Positions 16,241-25,266 of a stretch of 52,809 bases of DNA are shown here, piece by piece (the stretch's first letter is position 1; each line of letters opens with the position of its first letter). Source of the stretch: Lachnospiraceae bacterium (GTDB lineage: Bacteria > Bacillota_A > Clostridia > Lachnospirales > Lachnospiraceae). The notes under the pieces are model-generated. The model worked only from the letters and a program-made list of their open reading frames with translations, did no database searches and was not told where the DNA came from. The position numbers were made by a program, and so were the translations under genes. The stretch spans positions 1 through 52,809 of the forward strand of contig JAGZJD010000011.1 in the NCBI GenBank assembly GCA_018365895.1, written 5' to 3'.

Positions 16241-17125
16241 TTAAAATTCTTTTTTGATACAGTAATTAAGAACCGATTCCATTTGCGGTGAAACCCATTT
16301 GTCATAATGGTAGAGGAGCTGCTTCCAGACATCAATTTCAAAATCTTCTACAGGCAGATGAGAAAGGATGCCAGAGGAAACCGCTTTTTCAGTGACATAA
16401 TCCGGAAGAAAGGAAATGCCGATTCCCTGACTTACGAGGGTGCAGATTAATTCGGTACTTCCGATTTCAAGAATCGGTTGAACTGCAAGAGAGATTTCTG
16501 CAAGGCGTTCTTCCATCATTCTTCGATAACTTGTTCCTTTTTCGGTTAAGATAAATGGCTGTGCAATTAGTTCCTGAATAGAAATTGTCGATTTGCGGCA
16601 GAGGGGATGAGTTGCCGCAGCAACAAAGTGGGTTTGAACTTTTTTTTCACGCACAATTACATATTCTGTGTTATAGATATGATTGTCAAGTGTTAAAACG
16701 GCATCTACCTGATTTTGATTTAGCAGTTGAAAGATTTCTTCTGTCCCGGCGGTTTCAATTTTAAGAGAAATCCCGGGATATTGTTTTCGAAAACCGTCAA
16801 AGTTACTTGAGAGAAGAGAAGTACAAAGAGAATCGGCAGTAGCCAGACGAACATGCCCACTGATATTCTTTGGATCTTGGATATTAAACTTTAAAGCTTG
16901 GGTTAGTTTGTTTATTTGATGAGCATAGTTCAGCACTTCACGGCCTTTAGCTGTAAGAACCACGGTATGATTAATTCGGTCAAAAAGGCGAAGGTTCAGT
17001 TCTTCTTCCAGTTGACGGATTTGAAAGGAAACCGTGGACTGAGAGAATCCAAGACGTTCTGATGCTTTTGTAAAACTGCAAAGTTCTGCAACGTGTATAA
17101 ATGTGATTAAGTTTTTCAATTCCAT
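16241..17125 (-). CDS. LysR-family regulator, divergent from the AGCS symporter
   Basis: The 294-residue LysR protein has the helix-turn-helix 'LGFSQSTVSFQIRQLEEELN' near residues 28-47 and an effector domain with 'GHVRLATADSLCTSLL'. It closely resembles the convergent LysR gene on the plus strand, including the N terminus MELKNLITF, and the two stop codons are one base apart. The start at 17123-17125 has GAGGTA upstream; ATGs further up lack a site. It probably regulates the divergent AGCS symporter. Confidence 0.92.
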   Translation of the reverse strand: MELKNLITFIHVAELCSFTKASERLGFSQSTVSFQIRQLEEELNLRLFDRINHTVVLTAKGREVLNYAHQINKLTQALKFNIQDPKNISGHVRLATADSLCTSLLSSNFDGFRKQYPGISLKIETAGTEEIFQLLNQNQVDAVLTLDNHIYNTEYVIVREKKVQTHFVAAATHPLCRKSTISIQELIAQPFILTEKGTSYRRMMEERLAEISLAVQPILEIGSTELICTLVSQGIGISFLPDYVTEKAVSSGILSHLPVEDFEIDVWKQLLYHYDKWVSPQMESVLNYCIKKEF

Positions 17126-17177
17126 AAAAAATACCTCACTATCGAAAAAATAGATGCTTATTATCATAACTATCAAT

Positions 17178-17206
17178 TTTACAGATTCTATTTTCTACTA
17201 TATACT
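17178..17206 (+). promoter_or_regulatory. Promoter of the AGCS symporter gene
   Basis: TTTACA (17178-17183), a 17-base spacer and TATACT (17201-17206) form a good sigma-A promoter in the LysR/AGCS divergent region. Confidence 0.7.
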
Positions 17207-17249
17207 ATAAGAAAAGGAATGACAATGAATTTTTACAGGGGGATGAATT

Positions 17250-18704
17250 ATGGATTTATTGGAACAGGCAGGTCAGATGATCGTAACATTGATCAGTAAA
17301 GCATATCAGTTATTGTGGGGGGATCTGATTACGATTCCGCTTCCGGGAGGAAGTTCGCTTGGACTTTCACTGTTAGTAATGATTTTGATTCCGTCAGGAA
17401 TCTATTTTACGGTGAAGACAAGATTTCTTCCGTTTCGGCTTTTCCCGGAGATGATAAAAGCTGTATTGGAGAAGAAAAACGTACAACAAAAAGGAGCAAT
17501 TTCAGGAGTACAGGCGCTGATTGTATCTACAGCAACCCGTGTCGGAATGGGAAATCTCGTTGGAGTTGTTGCTGCAATCTCAGCAGGAGGAGCAGGAGCT
17601 GTTTTTTGGATGTGGGTGATTGCACTTCTTGGTTCTTCTACTGCATTTGTAGAAGCGACGCTTGCACAACTACATAAGGAAAAAGATCCATTGTATGGGG
17701 GATATCGAGGTGGTCCGGCTTATTACATTCACCATCTGTTTGTGAAAGAAGGAAGTAAGAAGAAGCATTCTGTAATTGCAGTACTCTTTGCATTATCTGG
17801 ATTAATCTGTTGGTGCGGGATTAGTCAGGTTGTAGGAAATTCTGTTTCTTCTGCTTTTGAAAATGCCTTCCACATACCACCGCTTTATACGACCATTGCA
17901 CTCGTTGCTGTAGCAGCAGTTATTGTATTAAGGAAGAATGCCACAGTAAAGGTATTAGATTTTGTTGTACCGATTATGGCTGTTTGCTTTTTTGCTATGA
18001 CAATTTTTATTACGATTAAAAATGCGACTCTTTTGCCGTCTGTATTTAAGCAGATTTTTACAGAAGCATTTGGTATCCGTCAGGTTGCAGCCGGAGGAAT
18101 CGGAGCAGTTATTATGAATGGAGCGAAAAGAGGACTCTTTTCCAATGAGGCAGGTTCAGGTTCTGCACCTTGTGCAGCAGCGGCAGCGGACATCGATCAT
18201 CCAGCTAAAGAAGGGCTTCTTCAGGCTTTTGGCGTGTTTATTGATACAATTGTAATTTGCAGCTGTACCGCAATGATCATGCTTTTGACACCGGAAAAAT
18301 TAACAAGCGGTCTGGAAGGAATGGATCTTTTGCAGGCTTCGATGCAGTTTCACCTGGGAGAGTTTGGTGTGATTTTTATTGCAGCAATTCTCTGGCTGTT
18401 TAGTTTTTCTACATTTATCGGAATTTTATTTTATGCAAGACCAAATGTAGCATACTTGTTTGGAGATAATTGGACCTCGCAGACGCTTTATAAGATTCTT
18501 GCCTTAATTATGCTTTTCGTTGGCGGGATGGCGGCTTATACGTTTGTATGGGATCTGGGAGATATTGGCGTTGGGCTTATGACGGTATTCAATATGATTG
18601 CTTTATTCCCACTTGGTTCTCAGGCAGTCAAAGCGATGAATGATTATGAAAAACAACTCGGTGTAAAAAAAATTGCAGAAAATAATAAAAAGACTTGTAA
18701 ATAA
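17250..18704 (+). CDS. Alanine/glycine:cation symporter (AGCS family)
   Basis: This 484-residue inner-membrane carrier has about eleven hydrophobic segments and imports a small neutral amino acid with sodium or protons. Family signatures include 'TRVGMGNLVGVVAAISAGGAGAVFWMW' (around residues 95-120), 'GGYRGGPAYYI' and 'GLFSNEAGSGSAP'. AGGGGG precedes the ATG. A LysR regulator is divergent and the T-box/brnQ unit follows, whose promoter -35 lies at the very end of this gene. Alanine or glycine is the family substrate; transport of aromatic residues for the nearby decarboxylase is possible but unsupported. Confidence 0.93.
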   Translation: MDLLEQAGQMIVTLISKAYQLLWGDLITIPLPGGSSLGLSLLVMILIPSGIYFTVKTRFLPFRLFPEMIKAVLEKKNVQQKGAISGVQALIVSTATRVGMGNLVGVVAAISAGGAGAVFWMWVIALLGSSTAFVEATLAQLHKEKDPLYGGYRGGPAYYIHHLFVKEGSKKKHSVIAVLFALSGLICWCGISQVVGNSVSSAFENAFHIPPLYTTIALVAVAAVIVLRKNATVKVLDFVVPIMAVCFFAMTIFITIKNATLLPSVFKQIFTEAFGIRQVAAGGIGAVIMNGAKRGLFSNEAGSGSAPCAAAAADIDHPAKEGLLQAFGVFIDTIVICSCTAMIMLLTPEKLTSGLEGMDLLQASMQFHLGEFGVIFIAAILWLFSFSTFIGILFYARPNVAYLFGDNWTSQTLYKILALIMLFVGGMAAYTFVWDLGDIGVGLMTVFNMIALFPLGSQAVKAMNDYEKQLGVKKIAENNKKTCK

Positions 18705-18723
18705 TTAGAATATAGTCTATAAT
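18695..18723 (+). promoter_or_regulatory. Promoter of the T-box/brnQ unit
   Basis: TTGTAA (18695-18700, overlapping the symporter's last codons), a 17-base spacer and TATAAT (18718-18723) form a good promoter. Confidence 0.7.
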
Positions 18724-18739
18724 ACAATCAATCAATACA

Positions 18740-19000
18740 GTATGGAAAATTCGTTTGAACAGGAACAAGTAGTCTTTTAGTGGAATCTACAGAGAGGCGG
18801 TGGGTGGTGTGAGCTGCTGATGAACTGAAATGATGAAATCATCCTTGAGAAGCAAACTGAATGTAAGTAGGGGAGCCGGAGTAGAGCCACGTTATAGGTG
18901 ACACGCATTGTCAGATGCGGAAATGAGCCGGAATATTTCCGGGAATTAAGGTGGTACCACGAACTAAATCGTCCTTTTATGAGGGCGATTTTTTTTTGTT
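18740..19000 (+). promoter_or_regulatory. T-box riboswitch controlling brnQ, likely isoleucine
   Basis: The leader holds a stem I with AGAGAG (18791 region) and GGTGGTG. The canonical T-box GGTGGTACCACG follows at about 18950-18961, then a terminator AAATCGTCC/GGGCGATT with a long T run (18965-18998). T-boxes read uncharged tRNA through a specifier codon and the T-box bulge and let transcription continue when that amino acid is scarce. In the specifier region around 18838, ATC (Ile) is the best reading, which fits the branched-chain transporter downstream. The specifier choice is inference. Confidence 0.88.
18965..18998 (+). terminator. T-box terminator hairpin
   Basis: AAATCGTCC and AGGGCGATT form the stem around TTTTATG, followed by nine T. 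It competes with the antiterminator that includes GGTGGTACCACG. Confidence 0.85.
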
Positions 19001-19055
19001 TCAGCGAGAATGTTTTTTCCAGTAAGGTTATTAATTTTATGAGGAGGACTTAAAA

Positions 19056-20396
19056 ATGAATTTGAAGAAAAAGCAAGTATTGCTAGTAAGTTTCATGTTG
19101 TTTTCACTGTTTTTTGGAGCAGGGAATCTGATTTTCCCACCATTTCTTGGACAGAATGCTGGAGAAAATACGCCGTTGGCTATTGCTACATTTTTAATTA
19201 CAGCAGTAGCACTTCCGGTACTTGGTGTTATTGTAGTAGCGCGTTTTGACGGACTCGAAAAGCTGTCGAGAAAGGTAAACCCGGTATTTGCAATGTTGTT
19301 TACGATACTTATTTATCTCTCTATTGGGCCGGGACTTGGAATTCCAAGAGCAGCTTCCCTTCCGTTTGAGATGGCAGTGGCTCCATATATGCCAAAAGAT
19401 GCGAATCTTACTGTGATTATGTTAGTGTTTTCACTAGTATTTTTCTTGATTGCAGGATGGTTGGCAATGACACCGAAAAAACTGGTGGAACGTATTGGAA
19501 AGTTTTTAACACCATCTCTATTGTGTTTATTGTTATTTGTATTTGTAAACTTTCTATTACGAGGAACGGTAGATGTTGTTCCGGCGCAGGAGAGTTATCA
19601 GTCAAATCCACTTGTGAAGGGATTTCTGGAAGGTTATTTGACGATGGATACGATTGCAGCTTTAAATTTTGGCCTCGTAATTGCGACAACAATCCAGACA
19701 CTTGGTATTAAGGAAAAGAAATATGTAATGCGATATACGGTTATGACCGGGATTTTTGCCGGAACAATTTTAGCAGCGGTATATTTGATTCTTGCTTACA
19801 TGGGAATGGCATCCTCCGGTGTGATTCCGCTCCAAGAGAATGGTGCATGGACATTACGCGGTATTGTTCATCAGCTTTTTGGAGATATGGGAGCAGTTGT
19901 ATTAGCCGCTATTTTTACTCTGGCATGTTTGACAACTTGTGTAGGTCTGATTACTTCTATTTCACAGTATTTTTCAACTTTGACAAAGAAAATATCCTAT
20001 AAGCAATGGGTGTATTTGATCTCGGGATTTTCATTTATTGTTTGTAATCAGGGACTGAACGTGATTCTCAGTATCTCAGTGCCGGTATTGGATGCGATTT
20101 ATCCAATTGCGATTATTCTAATCGTGCTTGGATTGTGTGATTCATTTATTAAAGAGATTCCGTATATGTATTCTTGTACAGTTGGAGCGGTAGGTGTTGT
20201 TAGCGTGTTATATGCGTTGGAAAATGCAGGTGTGAAGATAAAGATAATCAGTAATCTGCTCCACAAATTGCCGCTGTATTCACTTGGACTTGGATGGGTT
20301 GGCGTAGCGGCAGTCGTAGTAGCAGTTTGTCTGATTGTACATGCTGTTCAAAAGGCAACTGGTCTTTCACAGATTGAAAATACCGCAAATGAATAA
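19056..20396 (+). CDS. brnQ: Branched-chain amino acid:cation symporter
   Basis: This membrane carrier of 446 residues has about twelve hydrophobic segments and imports Leu, Ile and Val with sodium or protons. The N-terminal 'FFGAGNLIFPPFLGQNAGE' and the GPGLGIPRA motif (around residues 90-98) are typical of BrnQ. GAGGAGG precedes the ATG. It is the only gene behind an Ile-type T-box, so uptake rises when charged tRNA-Ile is low. No clear terminator follows. Confidence 0.95.
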   Translation: MNLKKKQVLLVSFMLFSLFFGAGNLIFPPFLGQNAGENTPLAIATFLITAVALPVLGVIVVARFDGLEKLSRKVNPVFAMLFTILIYLSIGPGLGIPRAASLPFEMAVAPYMPKDANLTVIMLVFSLVFFLIAGWLAMTPKKLVERIGKFLTPSLLCLLLFVFVNFLLRGTVDVVPAQESYQSNPLVKGFLEGYLTMDTIAALNFGLVIATTIQTLGIKEKKYVMRYTVMTGIFAGTILAAVYLILAYMGMASSGVIPLQENGAWTLRGIVHQLFGDMGAVVLAAIFTLACLTTCVGLITSISQYFSTLTKKISYKQWVYLISGFSFIVCNQGLNVILSISVPVLDAIYPIAIILIVLGLCDSFIKEIPYMYSCTVGAVGVVSVLYALENAGVKIKIISNLLHKLPLYSLGLGWVGVAAVVVAVCLIVHAVQKATGLSQIENTANE

Positions 20397-20470
20397 GAAA
20401 TTGGGGTAAATCTTAAGAATTTCTAAAATTATGCACAAAAAATATGAAAGATTTTAGGCAAAAATGCGAA

Positions 20471-20499
20471 TTGTTATTCTGAAAGAAATATTATATAGT
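20471..20499 (+). promoter_or_regulatory. Promoter of the licT-PTS operon
   Basis: TTGTTA (20471-20476), a 17-base spacer and TATAGT (20494-20499). Transcription starts about 50 bases before the antiterminator target. Confidence 0.6.
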
Positions 20500-20555
20500 G
20501 TAAATATATTTGAAAATCAGATGAATGAAGCGCATTTAATTTCATAAATGCTGAT

Positions 20556-20643
20556 AGTGTGTTACTGGTGAAGCAGGCATAAACTATCCGATTTTATTCA
20601 TATAGCATTTGGATAAAGTCGGGAGGTTTATGCCCTTTTTTAT
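20556..20643 (+). promoter_or_regulatory. LicT/GlcT-type RAT sequence overlapping a terminator
   Basis: The RNA antiterminator target (20556-20585) matches the BglG/LicT consensus, with GTTACTG and AGCAGGC on its two sides. Its right arm GGCATAAAC (20576-20584) is also the left arm of a terminator that pairs with GTTTATGCC (20626-20634) before a T run. When the antiterminator protein binds the RAT hairpin, the terminator cannot form and the PTS operon is read through. Confidence 0.88.
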
Positions 20644-20684
20644 TCTTGGTGGCATGAAGATGCTGTAGAAAAGGATGTTTAAAC

Positions 20685-21524
20685 ATGTATTGCATTTTAA
20701 AAATATTAAATAATAATGCACTGCTGGCAGAGGATAGTGAAACGGCGAGTGAACGAATCTTACTTGGGAAAGGCATCGGTTTTGGAAAGAAAGCAGGAGA
20801 CTATGTTGACAGTGATGAAAAAGTTCAAGTATATACACCTGTTGTGCGGCAGGAACAAAGTTCTGCGATGCATGTAGTAAATACGATCGATCCGGTTTAT
20901 ATTGAAGTGGCAGGAAAGATTATTAGTGAAGCAGAAAAAGTATTTGGCAGTGTCAACCGGGATATTATTTTACCGCTAGCAGATCATATTGCTTTTGCGG
21001 CAAAGAGAGAGCAGGAAAATATTTTTCTTCCGAACCCGTTTATTTTAGATATTAAAATATTATTTGGGAAAGAATTTGCAGTTGCGATGGAAAGCCGGAA
21101 GATTATTCAGGAAATGACAGGATATCGAATTTCAGATGATGAAGCAGGCTTTATTGCCCTTCATATTCATTCGGGACTTTCCAATGAAGAAGTGTCAGAT
21201 ACGCTTCGGACAACCCAGATTATTGATGAGAGTATGCTCATTATTGAAAAGTCTATTGGAAGTAAAATAAAAAAAGAATCACTGGCTTATATCCGCTTAA
21301 TGAGTCATTTGTATTATATGATTGTTCGTATGAAGACTGAAGAAGCGGTGAATCTGGATTTGAATGAATTTGTAAGATTAAATTATCCAAACGCAGGAAG
21401 AATTGCAGAAGTGGTATGCAGGAATATGAGCCTCAAGATGCAAAAAAGTATATATCCAGAAGAACTAGGATTTCTTGCAATACATATTCAGCGGATGATT
21501 GTATCTGCTGAAGAGGGAAAATAG
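20685..21524 (+). CDS. BglG/LicT-family transcription antiterminator
   Basis: The 279-residue protein has an RNA-binding CAT domain (residues 1-58, 'MYCILKILNNNALLAEDS', 'ILLGKGIGFGKKAGD') and two PRD domains (about 65-170 and 172-279). The PRD histidines lie in 'LADHIAFAAKRE', 'GFIALHIHS', 'RLMSHLYYM' and 'GFLAIHIQRM'. PTS phosphorylation of these histidines reports sugar supply and controls RNA binding. The RAT just upstream is its target, giving self-induction of the downstream PTS genes. It is the first gene of the operon. Confidence 0.95.
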   Translation: MYCILKILNNNALLAEDSETASERILLGKGIGFGKKAGDYVDSDEKVQVYTPVVRQEQSSAMHVVNTIDPVYIEVAGKIISEAEKVFGSVNRDIILPLADHIAFAAKREQENIFLPNPFILDIKILFGKEFAVAMESRKIIQEMTGYRISDDEAGFIALHIHSGLSNEEVSDTLRTTQIIDESMLIIEKSIGSKIKKESLAYIRLMSHLYYMIVRMKTEEAVNLDLNEFVRLNYPNAGRIAEVVCRNMSLKMQKSIYPEELGFLAIHIQRMIVSAEEGK

Positions 21525-21538
21525 AGGTAAGGAAAATT

Positions 21539-22576
21539 ATGGATTATATTCGTAAACACCAAAAAGCGGCGATTGGAATAGGATTTATTCTTGTACTGCT
21601 TATTATTTTCTTTGGTTGGCAAAGAAAAATGGCAACATCAAAATCAGTCTATGATGAGCTGGAAGATCTGCCGAGAGGTGCTGAAGCAGTCAGAAGTGAC
21701 TTTTATGAACAGCAGCTGACAAAGAAAGAAGAAGAAGTATATCAGTTTTTAAAAGAGCATTTGATTAATATGGAAGGCGGAATCCTGACACTTCCGCAAG
21801 CGATTGATGGAAAAGAATATCAAAGGATTGTAACCGCGTTGGAATATGACCGCAATCCATTTTTTTATGGATTTGTTGATATTCCTATGAATGGAGAATA
21901 TGAATACGTTCTTCAAAAAGAGAAGAATATTCTCAGAGTTACTGAAGAAAAGATTGAAAAAGTAGTATTGTTTATATCGTGCGCAAAAGGGATTGAAGTA
22001 TCCGGAAGATTTGATGACGAAGGTTACCTAACAAACGCAGATAAGATTGCGGAAGAACTTTCAGTAAATGATCCGGAGAAAGAAGCGGAAATCCGTCAGA
22101 TAATGGAAGAAACTGACCAGATTCTGGATGAAATTATTGCCGGGTTACCGGAGAGAGCAGGTCAGAAATCAACAGCAGATTATTTTCTTAGTTGGTTGGA
22201 CGAACACTTGGAACTGGCAGATGACACAGCATCAGAGGCAAAAGAACTGGAACATATGGGAGAAATGTTAGATCAGATTTATCCTTATAATCATTTGGCG
22301 GCTCTGACAAAAGAAAAAGCCAGCATACTGGGCTATGCTAAGATTTTATCAGAACTTTTTGAGAGAGCCGGAATGAAATCTCATGTTGTGATGGGAAGCT
22401 GGACAAGTCAGTGGAGTGAAGAAATGTATGTATTGTGTGCTGTTTCCATAGATGGACAGACAATATATATAGATGCCAGCGGAGCGAGGGAAGCTTCTCT
22501 TGGAGGCAGTAGATGGTTGTCGGAGAAAGAAGCTTTGCACCGCATGAAATTTGCAGATTATTATGAATATGAATAA
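21539..22576 (+). CDS. Membrane-anchored transglutaminase-like protein with lost active site
   Basis: The 345-residue protein has an N-terminal transmembrane segment (residues 14-29, 'IGIGFILVLLIIFFGW') and a long outside domain. Its C-terminal part 'ILGYAKILSELFERAGMK' through 'IYIDASGA' follows the order of the transglutaminase-like fold. The catalytic cysteine position seems replaced ('SILGYAK' where family members have a Cys before GYA), and the His-Ala-Trp motif is absent; only the Asp in 'YIDAS' remains. A binding rather than enzymatic role is therefore likely. It lies 14 bases after licT and 12 before the IIA gene, inside the PTS operon, which is unusual. Homology is by eye only. Confidence 0.6.
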   Translation: MDYIRKHQKAAIGIGFILVLLIIFFGWQRKMATSKSVYDELEDLPRGAEAVRSDFYEQQLTKKEEEVYQFLKEHLINMEGGILTLPQAIDGKEYQRIVTALEYDRNPFFYGFVDIPMNGEYEYVLQKEKNILRVTEEKIEKVVLFISCAKGIEVSGRFDDEGYLTNADKIAEELSVNDPEKEAEIRQIMEETDQILDEIIAGLPERAGQKSTADYFLSWLDEHLELADDTASEAKELEHMGEMLDQIYPYNHLAALTKEKASILGYAKILSELFERAGMKSHVVMGSWTSQWSEEMYVLCAVSIDGQTIYIDASGAREASLGGSRWLSEKEALHRMKFADYYEYE

Positions 22577-22588
22577 TAGGAGGAAAAT

Positions 22589-23077
22589 ATGTTAGGAATT
22601 TTTAAAAAGAAAAAAACATCCGGATACATGCTTGGAGCACCGGCAAAAGGAAAGGCAGTAAATATTCAGGAGGTAAATGATCCGACGTTCAGTTCCGGAA
22701 TGCTTGGGCAGGGGGTAGCAGTACTTCCAACAGAAGGGAAAATTTATGCGCCTGCAGATGGGGAAATTTCCATGGTATTTGATACACTGCATGCAATTAG
22801 CATGGTTGCTGAAAATGGAGTTGAGATTCTTGTTCATGTAGGTCTTGACACTGTAAATCTAAAAGGCCGGGGATTCGAGGCACATGTAAAAGCTGGTGAC
22901 AGCGTGAAAAAAGGAGATCTGATGCTGACAGTGGACTTGGATTTCTTAAAAGCAGAAGGCTATGATATCATTACTCCGGTAGTTGTCTGCAACACAGACG
23001 AGTATGCAAAGGTAGAAGGAATCTTTGGAAAAGAAGTTATGCCTGGGGATGATGTAGTAGAAATTACATTAAAGTAA
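22589..23077 (+). CDS. PTS glucose-type EIIA protein
   Basis: The 162-residue cytoplasmic EIIA of the glucose superfamily takes phosphate from HPr. The phosphorylated histidine is in 'VEILVHVGLDTVNLKG' (about residue 91), with the partner histidine in 'TLHAISMVAENG' (about 69). It is a free-standing domain that serves the EIIBC encoded next. AGGAGG precedes the ATG. It is the third gene of the licT operon. Confidence 0.93.
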   Translation: MLGIFKKKKTSGYMLGAPAKGKAVNIQEVNDPTFSSGMLGQGVAVLPTEGKIYAPADGEISMVFDTLHAISMVAENGVEILVHVGLDTVNLKGRGFEAHVKAGDSVKKGDLMLTVDLDFLKAEGYDIITPVVVCNTDEYAKVEGIFGKEVMPGDDVVEITLK

Positions 23078-23189
23078 TATTGGATTTTATTGCCGGAGAA
23101 ATACCGGTGTAAAATAAATAATGGCGGCAGAAAACTGTTTCCATTGTGAAGCAAAAGGGATTAAGGAAAGAGTAGGAGGAAATGATATT

Positions 23190-24632
23190 ATGATGAGATA
23201 TCTTCAAAGATTAGGAAAATCTCTCATGCTTCCGGTAGCGTGTCTTCCGGTAGCAGCCATTCTTCAGGGATTAGGTTACTGGCTTGACCCAACAGGATGG
23301 GGCGCAAACAGTGCAATCGCAGCATTTTTATTAAAAGGCGGCGGATGTCTGATCGACCAGATGCCGATTCTGTTCGCAATTGGTGTAGCTGTTGGTATGG
23401 CAGATGATAATGATGGTACAGCCGGACTTGCCGGACTTGTATCCTGGATCATGACAACAACACTTCTTTCAACAGATGTTGTAGCAATGCTTACAAGTAC
23501 AGCTGTTGAAAATGTAGATCCAGCATTTGGTAAAACACAGACACAGTTCATCGGTATTCTTTGTGGTTTAATTGCAGCAGCAGTTTATAACAAGTTTAAG
23601 AGTACAAAACTTCCGGATGCATTCTCATTCTTTAGTGGAAAGAGATGTGTAGCAATTGTTACAGCAGGTGCATCTTTAGTGTCCAGTTTAGTTTTGTTCT
23701 TTGTATGGCCAATCGTATACAATGTATTGATTACAGTTGGTGAAACAATTATGAAACTTGGTCCAATTGGAGCTGGTATTTACGGTTTCTTCAACCGTCT
23801 GTTAATTCCATTTGGTCTTCACCATGCATTGAACTCTGTATTTTGGTTTGACGTAGCAGGTATTAATGATATCGCTAAGTTCTGGGGCAATGCTGAAGGC
23901 GGAGTTCTTGGACAGACAGGTATGTACATGGCAGGCTTCTTCCCGGTAATGATGTTTGGTCTTCCGGCAGCAGCTCTTGCAATGTATTTCACAGCAAAAG
24001 ATACAAAGAAAAAAGTTGCAGCAGGTCTTTTAATGTCAGCAGCAATCGCTTCTTTCTTAAATGGTGTTACAGAGCCTCTGGAATTCTCATTCATGTTCCT
24101 TGCTCCGGCACTGTATGTTGTACATGCATTATTAACAGGTATCTCTATGGCAGTTGTTGCAGCGCTTCCGGTGCGAGCAGGATTCAACTTTAGTGCCGGT
24201 CTTATTGACTGGACACTGAGCTTCAAAGCGCCATTTGCTCAGAACCCGTTATTATTAATCCCGATCGGTCTTGCAGTAGGTCTTGTTTACTTCATTATTT
24301 TCCGTATTGTTATCGTGAAATTTAATATGAAGACACCGGGTCGTGAAGATGATGATTTAGATGAAACAAAAGTAACTCTTGCAAATGATGACTTTACAGC
24401 AATCGCTAAGATTGTTCTGGAAGGTGTAGGCGGAAAAGCTAATGTTACATCTGTTGACAACTGTATTACAAGACTTCGTCTGGAAATCAAAGATTATACA
24501 TTAATCGATGAGAAAAAAATTAAATCTGCTGGTGTGGCAGGCGTAATCAGACCAAGTAAAACTTCTGTTCAGGTTATTGTAGGAACAAAAGTACAGTTTG
24601 TGGCGGATGAGTTCAAAAAACTCTGTAAGTAA
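23190..24632 (+). CDS. PTS EIIBC protein, GlcNAc/glucose type
   Basis: The 480-residue permease has a membrane EIIC domain (residues 1-370, starting 'RYLQRLGKSLMLPVACLPVAAILQ') and a C-terminal EIIB domain (about 400-480). The phosphorylated cysteine is in 'SVDNCITRLRLEIKD'. Motifs 'NRLLIPFGLHHALN', 'TGVTEPLEF' variants and 'MKTPGRED' at the domain junction resemble NagE/NagP more than PtsG, so N-acetylglucosamine is the best guess, with glucose possible. The start is at 23190 because AGGAGG lies 10 bases before it; an upstream ATG at 23121 has no such site. It is followed by a terminator. Confidence 0.9.
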   Translation: MMRYLQRLGKSLMLPVACLPVAAILQGLGYWLDPTGWGANSAIAAFLLKGGGCLIDQMPILFAIGVAVGMADDNDGTAGLAGLVSWIMTTTLLSTDVVAMLTSTAVENVDPAFGKTQTQFIGILCGLIAAAVYNKFKSTKLPDAFSFFSGKRCVAIVTAGASLVSSLVLFFVWPIVYNVLITVGETIMKLGPIGAGIYGFFNRLLIPFGLHHALNSVFWFDVAGINDIAKFWGNAEGGVLGQTGMYMAGFFPVMMFGLPAAALAMYFTAKDTKKKVAAGLLMSAAIASFLNGVTEPLEFSFMFLAPALYVVHALLTGISMAVVAALPVRAGFNFSAGLIDWTLSFKAPFAQNPLLLIPIGLAVGLVYFIIFRIVIVKFNMKTPGREDDDLDETKVTLANDDFTAIAKIVLEGVGGKANVTSVDNCITRLRLEIKDYTLIDEKKIKSAGVAGVIRPSKTSVQVIVGTKVQFVADEFKKLCK

Positions 24633-24676
24633 GAAAAAGTAAAAGAAAATACAATTTTTTAATCCCTTTTTAATAG

Positions 24677-24715
24677 AAGAAGCTGTCAGTAATGTAAATT
24701 GCTGGCAGCTTCTTT
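24677..24715 (+). terminator. Terminator of the licT-PTS operon
   Basis: AAGAAGCTGTCAG pairs with CTGGCAGCTTCTT, followed by T residues. Confidence 0.85.
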
Positions 24716-24813
24716 GTTAGTTGTCCACTTAGGGAGATAAAAATGCCAGTTACCGGGATTGGGTAGATTTTACACAAGCTTTTTCTTATAATGTAGGAAA
24801 AGGAGGGAGCGCA

Positions 24814-25266
24814 ATGAAAATACTAATTAAACGGATTCCACGGGAACGGGAAGAGGAGGCAAGAATATTTGTCCACGAAGAAGATGAAGGAATCAAACAA
24901 TTAGCAGAATATGTTGAAGAAGAGCAGTTTCGAAAAGAACAGTTAATCTGTCAAAAAGAAGATACGATTTGCCGTTTGAACTGCCGGGAGATTTATTATA
25001 TAGAAACGATGCGGGAAGTGCAGGAAGTTCATTCCAAAAGCGGATGCTATATGACGCGGAAACGGCTATATATATTGGAACGGGAACTGCCGGAATATTT
25101 TGTCCGAGTTTCAAAATCAGCAATTATAAATTTACAGCTGGTAAAAGAGTATCATCCTAAACCGGGAGGAATGATGACGGCGGAGTTTCCAACAGGCGAT
25201 GAAGTATACATTTCCAGAAAATATTTAAGAGAGATTCGTGAAAGAATCTGGGAGGAGCGTTTATGA
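24814..25266 (+). CDS. LytTR-domain DNA-binding regulator
   Basis: The 150-residue protein has a C-terminal LytTR domain (residues 45-148): 'INCRE'-like 'LNCREIYYIETMREVQEVH', 'ERELPEYFVRVSKSAIINLQLV' and 'GDEVYISRKYLREI'. There is no receiver domain; such short LytTR proteins are often controlled by an adjacent membrane protein. GGAGGG precedes the ATG. The next gene overlaps by 4 bases and encodes a membrane protein, fitting that pairing. Confidence 0.9.
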   Translation: MKILIKRIPREREEEARIFVHEEDEGIKQLAEYVEEEQFRKEQLICQKEDTICRLNCREIYYIETMREVQEVHSKSGCYMTRKRLYILERELPEYFVRVSKSAIINLQLVKEYHPKPGGMMTAEFPTGDEVYISRKYLREIRERIWEERL

